This document shows, piece after piece, positions 19,579 to 26,968 of a stretch of DNA of 38,653 nucleotides. The notes beneath the pieces were generated by a model. The model made no database searches and was not told the DNA's origin. It saw only the letters and a program-made list of their open reading frames with translations. A program made the translations under genes and the position numbers. Position 1 is the stretch's first letter. Every line of letters begins with the position of its first letter. Source of the stretch: Motilimonas sp. E26. GTDB lineage: Bacteria > Pseudomonadota > Gammaproteobacteria > Enterobacterales > CBDFNC01. The stretch lies in the NCBI RefSeq assembly GCF_021278025.1, contig NZ_JAIBHJ010000035.1:1-38653 (forward strand), in the 5' to 3' direction.

Positions 19579-20820
19579 TTAATATCGTTTTCTAAGTCCT
19601 AATCCAGCTAAAACAAGCAAGCTCAACCAAGACAGACTGCCACCACTCGAAGAAGAGGTTGGAGTGACAGTTGGAGTAGGGAGTGGCGGGGCAACAGTCG
19701 GAACAGGAGTCGGTTCAGGTGACACAGGGGCGACAGTAAGTACGATCTTTGACGAAATAAAGTCATTAGAGCCATCATTGTCTAAATCTTCATTCAACCG
19801 AGCAATCACTTGATAAGTAAAGCGATTCGACGTTGAGTCAGGGGCAAGATAAGGATGATAAAGTAAAGGGATAGACAAATGAGTATGAGGTAAAATCTGT
19901 GTATCAAACTCACCATATTGCACCATTAAGCCCTCATTTGATGTAATGATATCTGCCAGACTAATCACTTGCGATGAATCATTATGTAGCGTAATGCTAA
20001 AGGGATACTCCTCAAGCGAAGGCACTTCATCCACTACTTTATCCGCCAACCAAACCTGACTTAAGTTAGCTTGCCGCCAAGTACTAAAGTAACTGATATC
20101 GCTATAACCACCAGGGATATTTTCTTCACCACACGCTTGCCCATAACCAGCACTCACAAGTCCCACTTGCTGCCATTGTCCTTGATTAAATGCAACGAGC
20201 GGCCCACCACTATCACCAAAACAAGCATCTCGGTTAAACCTACCACCCGCACAAATAACCCCATCAGGTAAATTTAGTCCACTGCAATCAGCATAAGGCA
20301 CGTCAACTTGATTGAGCTGTGGACCATATTCATCGCCCGCTGAATTGATTGCCCCCCAGCCAATGACACGGAACAGGCTTTGATAAGGAATATTTGCGAA
20401 ATCAAGAGGTTTGATTAGTTGAACCGGCGTCGCTGTACTTGCTCGTTCAAGATGAATTAAGGCAATATCGTTGGATAGATCTACGGGACTAAAACTAGGG
20501 TGGATAAATATTTTATCGGCGCGTAGCAACTCACCTTGCTGACTTAAATTTGTGATCCCCAAGCGCGCATGCAACTGGCCGCTGTAACTGGCATCAGCCA
20601 CACAATGGGCTGCCGTTAACACCCATTGCGGCGCAATTAACGAGCCTCCACAAACATGAAAAAATTCCTGATTATATTCAACCTGCAGGCTCACCATCCA
20701 AGGTACAACTTGATTCACAGCAGTACCGCCGACAATCCGTGGGGCAATTTCAATAGGACTCGTTTGAGCGAAAACAGGGGGCGATAAAACTAACACAGAA
20801 CCAATCAGAAACCATTTCAT
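19579..20820 (-). CDS. Exported trypsin-like serine protease with GlyGly-CTERM anchor
   Basis: S1-family protease, 413 aa from the ATG at 20818-20820, which has GGAG 8 nt upstream; a GTG three codons earlier is less likely. Signal peptide ending near FAQ, then APRIVGG as the likely activation site. The catalytic triad is His72 (TAAHC), Asp118 (SNDIAL) and Ser204 (GDSGGP). An Asp six residues before the Ser suggests trypsin-like Lys/Arg specificity. A beta-type domain (about 270-365) and a Pro/Thr-rich linker precede a GlyGly-CTERM tail: SGG, a hydrophobic helix, then RKRY. That tail is processed by rhombosortase in Shewanella and Vibrio and usually goes with type II secretion. Confidence 0.92.
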   Translation of the reverse strand: MKWFLIGSVLVLSPPVFAQTSPIEIAPRIVGGTAVNQVVPWMVSLQVEYNQEFFHVCGGSLIAPQWVLTAAHCVADASYSGQLHARLGITNLSQQGELLRADKIFIHPSFSPVDLSNDIALIHLERASTATPVQLIKPLDFANIPYQSLFRVIGWGAINSAGDEYGPQLNQVDVPYADCSGLNLPDGVICAGGRFNRDACFGDSGGPLVAFNQGQWQQVGLVSAGYGQACGEENIPGGYSDISYFSTWRQANLSQVWLADKVVDEVPSLEEYPFSITLHNDSSQVISLADIITSNEGLMVQYGEFDTQILPHTHLSIPLLYHPYLAPDSTSNRFTYQVIARLNEDLDNDGSNDFISSKIVLTVAPVSPEPTPVPTVAPPLPTPTVTPTSSSSGGSLSWLSLLVLAGLGLRKRY

Positions 20821-20909
20821 ATTGAGCACTCCATCAATGAATTCAGTGACTTTAACAAAGAGTCAACTAAAACGATACGAGAGAAACAGGAGAAGAGCTT
20901 ACTGAGGAG

Positions 20910-20962
20910 AAAAAATCTGCCGGCAAACGTTAGGGCTATCAAAACATCGATATTGCCGGCAG
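20910..20962 (-). terminator. terminator-like hairpin upstream of the protease
   Basis: CTGCCGGCAA (20917-20926) and TTGCCGGCAG (20953-20962) form a perfect 10-bp inverted repeat. On the minus strand it is followed by A and six T's. It could end transcripts coming from the element at 21090-21437. If the protease promoter is upstream, it could act as an attenuator. The arms contain the palindrome TGCCGGCA, so an operator role is also possible. Confidence 0.55.
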
Positions 20963-21089
20963 TAAAAAACGCTATATCTATATATCAAGATTAAAGTCCG
21001 TCCTAGCCAGTAATTACCTGATGCATAGAAGATACACTCGCTAAGCTTAACCGGAGCTTAACCAGTTCGTCCTACAGCAATATAAAAGC

Positions 21090-21437
21090 TTAAATTTCCA
21101 GTACGCAAACCTCATTCAAGTCAGGCAGCTTACCCGGTGACTTTTTTCCAATAAGAATGTACAGGATTTTCGCATGGGCCATAAAATGAATGGACTGCCT
21201 CGCCCCTCTTTTAGTCGAAACAGCCATTAACTCCGTAATTTTTTGAGCGTCTAACGATGTTTTCTTAGACGAATACCTGCCGCAAGGATGCAGCGGTTAA
21301 GCCATCAACAGCTTTTGAGGGATGATTTCACAGCGTTTCGTATAGGAAATTCCACTGTGTTCGCTTGGTTGATTGTATTTTGTACATTCATGCGCTCGCC
21401 CTTCATCAGTTATAATGCTCAAGCTCTCCTGCAACAT
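21090..21437 (-). pseudogene. intergenic element with a 116-codon frame broken by one TAA
   Basis: Within the 709-bp gap between the protease and the cyclase gene, one minus-strand frame runs from ATG 21437 to TAA 21090 with a single internal stop (TAA 21297-21299). The first half encodes 46 residues (MLQESLSIITDEGRAHECTK...QKLLMA). The second encodes 68 (PLHPCGRYSSKKTSL...NEVCVLEI). No family is recognised. The look is that of a multicopy intergenic repeat with incidental frames, but a decayed or recoded gene is possible. A 9-bp direct repeat AGCTTAACC lies at 21044-21052 and 21055-21063. The remainder of the gap shows only the upstream region of the cyclase. Confidence 0.35.
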
Positions 21438-21529
21438 TAATCACAATCGCAATAGATAAAACACAGCCATGAACGAGTTAGCCTATACTTCAGAGTGTTA
21501 AAAAGAAGGAACCTTGCAGACGAGGCCAT

Positions 21530-23689
21530 ATGGGATCTATCAGCGATGCGGAATTGCTCATCTTAGAGCAGAAATTACATAGTTTTCAGGATGTCCGCCA
21601 ACTGCGCGAGTGTTTATTTGAATTTATTTTCAAACGTACCGAAGCCATTAACGCCTACCTGTTAGCACAGGAGCAAAATTTTGAAATAATTAGCCAGCAA
21701 AAAAAATCGCACCCTGCTCGACATGAAAGTATAACTCTTGAACAAGCTGAACTTGAGGTGCCAGAAGAGGTGTTATGGTTGTTTTTTCAACGAGGAAGCC
21801 AGCTTACTCCTTTTTATAATTACGAACAAATACCAGAACTCATTTTAGAAAAGCATAAGTACGCCGACTTTGCGCGATTCTACGGGGTGAACCTACTGCA
21901 AATTCATCAAGAGCAGCTATTGCTGCTAGTTGAACTTCCACAATCAGCCAACGCACCAGCCAGCTGCAAAGGCGATTCCAACCTTCTCAATATATTGCAT
22001 CAAACTGCATTGGCTATGCAGGGGTTTGAACTAAAGCAAAAAATTTTTCAGCAAACATTTGAGCGAGATAAGAAAGAGGGCTTTTTAAAAGATGAAATAA
22101 GTCGACAAAAAGTTTTTATCGAGCATATGAATAAATTACAGCAAGTAAATTTAAAGCTAAGTAGCTGTTTAGATTTAGATAGCTTGTACCTTAACGCTGT
22201 CACCAGTATACGAGAAGAGCTTGGCTTTGACCGAGCGAGTTTGTTTTTAATTGATCATTCAACACAGTCAATGTCCGGCACTTATGGCACAGATACGAGA
22301 GGAGTTACCACTGATGAATATCAAGCAAATTTTAAACTCTCAACCTTAGCTCCGATATTTTTCGAGGCCTTGAGTAACCCTAAACAAAACCTAGTCATAC
22401 TAGAAAACGCCCCCCTTTATACCCTTAAGGATATTGTCGGACAAGGTTGGAATGCAATGTTGATTTTGCGCGATGGAGAGCAGGCGATTGGCTGGCTTGC
22501 CATCGATAATTTAATTAACAAAGCACCTTTACATGAATATCAAAAAAAGCTGCTGCAGCACTATGGCGCAGCCTTATCTCAACAGCTCATTCGTCGGCGC
22601 AGTGAAAGTGATTTGATTTTTCTCAACAATGCTATTTCTGAAATGTCTGATGCCAGTAGTGTACTAGACGTATGCCACATCGCTGTTAAATTAGCCCGCA
22701 CTAAAATGAATTTAGACCGAGTGGCGATTATGCTCAGCAACAGTGACAACACTAAGCTAACCGGAACATATGGTACTGACATGACTGGAAAAGTTGTGGA
22801 TGAGTCTTACTATGAGTCGGCCAAGCCTGATACTGAAATAATGCGTTTGGCAACCACCTCTGGAAAAAATTACTGCTTTATGGACCCAGCGCCGCTTTAT
22901 CAAGATGCAAAAATAATTGGCTATGGCTGGAATATGGTGGTGTGTCTACGCAGTAAAGACGCCATCATGGGATACCTGTTCGCCGATAACTTTACCCACC
23001 GTCGCGTATTAAATTCAGGACAAAAAGAATTGATCCGTTTATTCGGTCTTAACGTGGCACAAATGATCTCAAAACGCCGCGCTGAGGAACAAGTGATTGC
23101 GTTTAATATTGAACTTGAAGCAAAGGTCGCGCAACGCACCTATGAGCTAGAAACCCTCAATAAAAAGCTAGAAACCCTATCCACAGAAGATCCCCTCACC
23201 GGATTGCATAACCGACGTAGCTTTGAACAAACGTTAGAAAATGAATGGAGCCGCATGACAAGGCTTAAAAAGCCTCTATGCGCTATCATGCTAGACGTTG
23301 ATTTTTTCAAAAATTATAACGATTTATACGGCCATCTAAGTGGTGATGCATGTTTGAAAGACGTTGCCGATTCACTAAAGAAAGTGTGCCACCGGGCAAC
23401 AGACTGCTGCGCTCGTTTTGGCGGCGAAGAGTTTATTGTCTTATCGCCCGACACCAACGCAGAGCAAGGCCAAGTGATGGCAAAGAAAATTCAGCAGACG
23501 ATCCGCGATTTAAAACTGCCTCACAAGGAATCAAAGGTTAAGCCCTATTTAACTGTATCGATTGGCGTTGCCGCATTAACGCCAACGCCTGAAATCAGTA
23601 CGAAACAACTTATCGAACAAGCAGATAAAGCCATGTATAAAGCTAAAAGCGCAGGGCGAAATCAAATAGTACTGGCCCCATCAAGTTAA
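21530..23689 (+). CDS. Diguanylate cyclase with tandem GAF domains
   Basis: A predicted cytoplasmic sensor that makes c-di-GMP from GTP. It is 719 aa without membrane segments. An N-terminal region of unknown type (about 1-165) and a short helical linker precede two GAF domains (about 200-350 and 365-510). These share the motif GTYGTD at 250-255 and 412-417, so they look like an internal duplication. A coiled coil (about 515-550) leads into a GGDEF domain with the active variant GGEEF (631-635). The product-inhibition I-site RATD (622-625) is five residues before it. No phosphodiesterase domain. Ligand unknown. GAGG sits just before the ATG. Confidence 0.9.
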   Translation: MGSISDAELLILEQKLHSFQDVRQLRECLFEFIFKRTEAINAYLLAQEQNFEIISQQKKSHPARHESITLEQAELEVPEEVLWLFFQRGSQLTPFYNYEQIPELILEKHKYADFARFYGVNLLQIHQEQLLLLVELPQSANAPASCKGDSNLLNILHQTALAMQGFELKQKIFQQTFERDKKEGFLKDEISRQKVFIEHMNKLQQVNLKLSSCLDLDSLYLNAVTSIREELGFDRASLFLIDHSTQSMSGTYGTDTRGVTTDEYQANFKLSTLAPIFFEALSNPKQNLVILENAPLYTLKDIVGQGWNAMLILRDGEQAIGWLAIDNLINKAPLHEYQKKLLQHYGAALSQQLIRRRSESDLIFLNNAISEMSDASSVLDVCHIAVKLARTKMNLDRVAIMLSNSDNTKLTGTYGTDMTGKVVDESYYESAKPDTEIMRLATTSGKNYCFMDPAPLYQDAKIIGYGWNMVVCLRSKDAIMGYLFADNFTHRRVLNSGQKELIRLFGLNVAQMISKRRAEEQVIAFNIELEAKVAQRTYELETLNKKLETLSTEDPLTGLHNRRSFEQTLENEWSRMTRLKKPLCAIMLDVDFFKNYNDLYGHLSGDACLKDVADSLKKVCHRATDCCARFGGEEFIVLSPDTNAEQGQVMAKKIQQTIRDLKLPHKESKVKPYLTVSIGVAALTPTPEISTKQLIEQADKAMYKAKSAGRNQIVLAPSS

Positions 23690-23795
23690 CTTTACTAACG
23701 GCTTCAGGGGGCGGTTTTCGCCAATCATGAAACAATCAGAACAATGATGATTGCTAATAGCACCTTACTCAAGTCGCTATTATGATTATTAATAC

Positions 23796-24758
23796 TTAAA
23801 GCTCTTCTAATTGCTGTTCAGCCAGAGATAGCTCCAAAGTAGCTTTAAGGAGTTTGAACAACAAAATAGCGGCATCTATCTCTTCTTTTCGATTGGTTAA
23901 GCTTTCTATATTTAAACCCAATGGAATCCCCAATGGTAAGCAAGCAGATAGAATTTGCTGTAGGTTATTGTGACAAATTTTGATCGACTCAGCCAATGGA
24001 TTATCTGCAGCTAAAATACGTAAACTTGTCGCTTCAGGCACTGAAATGCCAAGCCATTCGATAAATTCTAACGTTTTAGCACTACCGCAAGGGGAAAAAG
24101 TTAAAATAATACGCGCGGGCTGTTTCCCTTGCTGCTGGCATTCATGGGCGTATCGCGTCAACAAATCGATGGTAGCCTGGGCATCATAAACCGCTTGGGA
24201 AATGAAAAACTCACAGCCTTGTTCACCTTTGGTTAACAAACGTAAATGCTCATCGCCTTTTTTAGCGTGGCGCTCTGCAATCGTCACGCCACCCAATTGG
24301 AAGTCTAAAGAGTTATTGGCCAGCACTTGATAAGCACCTGCCAAAGGCAGTTTAATATCTCCCTCAGAAGAAGGACTTCCCACCAGCACTAAATCCCGAA
24401 TAGAAAAATCTTGCCAAGCCTGCTCTAACCACGCAGAAAAATCAGCCTCATCACGTTGCGATACGCTTTTATAGGTAATCACTTCACGACCAGATTGCTC
24501 TCGTAATAATTGGCTATACATACGGGGATCATGAGTTGATTTAAACGGAAATGGCCGTGGCTTATCAATCCGCGAGGTTTCATCTTGTATGTCGTAGACG
24601 ATCAAACCGTCGAACTCAATCTCATCGAGTCTCGCCAACAACTTTGCGGCAATAGTGCTGACTTGATCAAGCTCAGTATTTTCTTTCGGTGGCGTCGTGC
24701 CAATAAAGTAAACACCGCGGCTAAGCTCGGTAAATTTCTGTTTTAACGTTGATTCCAT
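23796..24758 (-). CDS. Divergent methylenetetrahydrofolate reductase-like protein
   Basis: A 320-aa protein of the MTHFR fold, from the ATG at 24756-24758, which has GGAG 7 nt upstream. Recognisable family pieces are PPKEN near the N-terminus, GGVTIAERH (156-164) and EQGCEFFISQAVYD (179-192). ILTFSPCGSAKTLEF and GLNIESLTNRKEEID follow. This pattern resembles a less-studied branch common in actinobacteria (from memory) rather than E. coli MetF. The usual active-site Glu of the FEFFPP motif is Gly here (IGTTPP). The gene stands alone and has no methionine-pathway neighbour. Substrate is uncertain. Confidence 0.7.
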   Translation of the reverse strand: MESTLKQKFTELSRGVYFIGTTPPKENTELDQVSTIAAKLLARLDEIEFDGLIVYDIQDETSRIDKPRPFPFKSTHDPRMYSQLLREQSGREVITYKSVSQRDEADFSAWLEQAWQDFSIRDLVLVGSPSSEGDIKLPLAGAYQVLANNSLDFQLGGVTIAERHAKKGDEHLRLLTKGEQGCEFFISQAVYDAQATIDLLTRYAHECQQQGKQPARIILTFSPCGSAKTLEFIEWLGISVPEATSLRILAADNPLAESIKICHNNLQQILSACLPLGIPLGLNIESLTNRKEEIDAAILLFKLLKATLELSLAEQQLEEL

Positions 24759-25164
24759 AACAAGGCTCCTGAAAATACTGACAGAATTGTCGCACACTCA
24801 CAGGATAAATCTCAAACTTGTGCAAATATATTTCTAATTTGTATTTGCTCAATAAGAGTTTTGGTTCCACAATTAACTTGAGATATGCAAAAGCTTCCCA
24901 TCGCATATCGGATCTGGCAGAGCCACAAGGTCAGCCAGTTGTTAGTAAAGTGCTAATAATGAAACAAACGTAATATCGAAAGTGTTATAGCGAAACATAA
25001 AAGTGAAAAAGCAATAGAAAGCAACACCAGTGTTAGTAACTGAGTAACAAGTAAAACTTAATACCTAGTTAACAACAGAGGAGCCAGTGTAAACGTATCT
25101 ATTATGAACACAGCTGATGCCACCAGTTAAGCGTTTGACAAAAGTAAAAAGTGATAAAAAAGCA
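24759..25164. other. gene-free region upstream of the MTHFR-like gene
   Basis: About 400 bp of AT-rich sequence with stops in all frames at short intervals. GCTGATGC (25113-25120) and GCATCAGC (25162-25169) form an inverted pair 41 bp apart. No confident promoter or RNA is seen. Confidence 0.4.
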
Positions 25165-25379
25165 TCAGCATCGGGTGTTTTGCCCCAAGATAGAGAACAA
25201 CCCTTGCGGCATTGAGAATAATAGAGCCGAATAGTAACTTTTATTAAATAGTAGCTTTATGAACATTGCGTTAAAAAATGCCTTCTTCCGGCAGATTAAA
25301 GTGATTGACTCAGTGCAGACCATCGCCAAGTAGTCCACTTACACTAGGCCATGTAGCGCCCCCATCAAAGGAAGAAGGC
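25165..25379 (-). repeat. structured intergenic element with long-range inverted repeat
   Basis: GCCTTCTTCC (25280-25289) and GGAAGAAGGC (25370-25379) are perfect 10-bp arms 80 bp apart. On the minus strand the second arm is followed by A and six T's, the layout of a small RNA or terminator. From inside the loop, a minus-strand frame starting at GTG 25338 and ending at TGA 25165 encodes 57 residues (VDYLAMVCTESITLICRKKA...), a composition unlike ordinary proteins. It could be an intergenic repeat or an sRNA. The sequence from 25380 to 25588 shows nothing else I can identify. Confidence 0.35.
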
Positions 25380-25588
25380 TTTCTAACCCTTCCAGAGTAG
25401 ATCACCATTTACAGCGTTTGTTAATACCTTTTGATCCTGTTAACAAATAATGTAACAAAGCAGTCAAAAACAAGATCCATGATCACACCTCTCCTCATTG
25501 TGATTTGCGCTTTCTTCCCTACAAGGTAACTATTAACTCATGGATTAGTAGTTTTATTGTCTAACTTATTAGGCTATTGCAGGTCATT

Positions 25589-25948
25589 ATGCGAAGCATC
25601 ACCGGAACCTTACTTGGCTTGTTTGCTTTGTCCAGCGGAAAAGCAACTGCCACACAAATGCTCGGGCAAGACGTTGCGCAAGCGCAACTCGAGCTCAGAG
25701 CATTTCATCACGAGCAGGCGTTGTTTTTCGCTAACCGTGCAATCCAAGCAGGTGAATACATGGCGCAGTTGGCGGGATTAAACATCAAAGCGATGGCCTA
25801 TATGGATTTAAATGATGTAAATAGTGCAGATCTAGCCATTACTGAATTAGCTGTGGCCAACCAGTTGAGTTATCTAGAGCAAAAAGCGCAGCTACAAGAA
25901 TTGTATGCTGAATTTAATGAAATTCGACTAGGCCATTTGGCTGCCTAG
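25589..25948 (+). CDS. small exported protein of unknown function
   Basis: A 119-aa product from the ATG at 25589-25591, preceded by AGG 5 nt upstream; a TTG four codons earlier is less likely. The first ~20 residues (RSITGTLLGLFALSSGKATA) look like a signal peptide ending near ATA-T. The rest is helical and acidic, with an Ala/Leu-rich repeat-like pattern resembling a TPR hairpin (LRAFHHEQALFFANRAIQAGEYMAQLAGLNIKAMAYMDL). No family recognised. It is convergent with yceH only 16 bp away, and its stop codon is inside a hairpin. Confidence 0.65.
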   Translation: MRSITGTLLGLFALSSGKATATQMLGQDVAQAQLELRAFHHEQALFFANRAIQAGEYMAQLAGLNIKAMAYMDLNDVNSADLAITELAVANQLSYLEQKAQLQELYAEFNEIRLGHLAA

Positions 25949-25951
25949 TCG
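25925..25951. terminator. stop-codon-overlapping hairpin, no U-tract
   Basis: CGACTAGGC (25925-25933) pairs with GCCTAGTCG (25943-25951) around a 9-nt loop. The TAG of the small exported gene is in the right arm. No T-run follows. It resembles the hairpin at the end of the receiver gene. Confidence 0.5.
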
Positions 25952-25964
25952 TAGTGAGTGACGG

Positions 25965-26618
25965 TTAATCTAACAAATCTGATATTTTTTGCTGCAGCTC
26001 AGCAACGGTTTGTTTCAATACCGCCACTTCTGATTCCAACTGCTCCAATCGGCTATTATCATTGCCCAGATTTTCACTTGCTACACTCGCCACCGTCAAT
26101 TCAGCCTCATTAACTTCACTAAACAAATGCACATAGCGACTCTCACGCTTACCGGCTTGTCTTGCTAGCTTTTTCACTAACGGTGTTGCGCGCTGTGACA
26201 TTGCATCTAAACAAGTTTCAACCTCAGTAACATCCGCAAACTCATGTAGTCGCTGGGTGCGCGTTCTTAGCTCACCCGGTGTTTGCGGACCGCGCAAGAA
26301 CAACACGCCTATGATCGCCAATTCGGCATCCGATAGCTTTAATTCACCAAATTCAGTGTTACAAAAACGATGAGCATACTTATTAACTCGACTACCAAAA
26401 CCTGACTCTACCGTCACCAAGCGCTTTTTATTAAGCTCATCTAAGGTATTTTGCAGGTCGTTATCGCTCATTGCTAACACCGGATCGCGATTGCTTTTTT
26501 GATTACAGGCACTTAACAAACCATTGGACGTTAACGGATAATAATCCGGTGTGGTAACCGCCTTTTCAAATAAACATCCCAGCACTCGGGTTTCAAATAA
26601 ACTCAGATTTTGTTCCAT
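25965..26618 (-). CDS. yceH: YceH/DUF480-family protein
   Basis: A 217-aa member of the UPF0502 (YceH) family, predicted winged-helix type. The signature N-terminus is [22 protein letters not shown], followed by [12 protein letters not shown]. The C-terminal 40 residues form a coiled coil ([22 protein letters not shown]). Function is unknown. It is on the same strand as recD and the 108-residue gene, 12 bp after the latter, so it probably ends the recB operon. Confidence 0.88.
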   Translation of the reverse strand: MEQNLSLFETRVLGCLFEKAVTTPDYYPLTSNGLLSACNQKSNRDPVLAMSDNDLQNTLDELNKKRLVTVESGFGSRVNKYAHRFCNTEFGELKLSDAELAIIGVLFLRGPQTPGELRTRTQRLHEFADVTEVETCLDAMSQRATPLVKKLARQAGKRESRYVHLFSEVNEAELTVASVASENLGNDNSRLEQLESEVAVLKQTVAELQQKISDLLD

Positions 26619-26630
26619 CGAAGATTCCTT

Positions 26631-26957
26631 CTAACTAGCAATAATACGAATGCGACTGTTCACACCTTCGTCAGCAAAGCGTTGATTTACCAATGCCACC
26701 CCTTCCATAAAGCCCATCAACACTTCAGGACAATTGTTGATGACCATTTCAACGCCTGACAACATGATGGTGAGATGCTCATCACCACTTAGGTAAATAC
26801 CCGTTAGTTCGTCGTCATCCTCAATCATATTGATCATCGCATTAGTCCATGACTCCATGTCATGGTCATAAAAGCCTGTGAATTTAAACACATGGAAGCT
26901 TTCGCCATGAAAGTCTTGCCAACCATACACAGTGGATAAATCTAAATATACTTTCAT
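26631..26957 (-). CDS. conserved-looking small cytoplasmic protein, unknown
   Basis: A 108-aa acidic protein with no signal peptide or membrane segment. It starts KVYLDLSTVYGWQDF and contains an Asp/Glu-rich stretch (IEDDDELTG). I recognise no family. It begins 11 bp after the recD stop and ends 12 bp before yceH, so it is very likely cotranscribed with recBD. A role near RecBCD is suggested only by position. Confidence 0.7.
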   Translation of the reverse strand: MKVYLDLSTVYGWQDFHGESFHVFKFTGFYDHDMESWTNAMINMIEDDDELTGIYLSGDEHLTIMLSGVEMVINNCPEVLMGFMEGVALVNQRFADEGVNSRIRIIAS

Positions 26958-26968
26958 TATTACTCCGA

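Noticed and set aside
20821-21529. Remnant of an insertion sequence or transposase
   Set aside because: No transposase motif, terminal inverted repeats or target duplication could be found; kept only as an unexplained element.
23690-23795. GGCG-GTTTT-CGCC hairpin after the cyclase gene
   Set aside because: The stem is only 4 bp and has no T-run; too weak to call a terminator.
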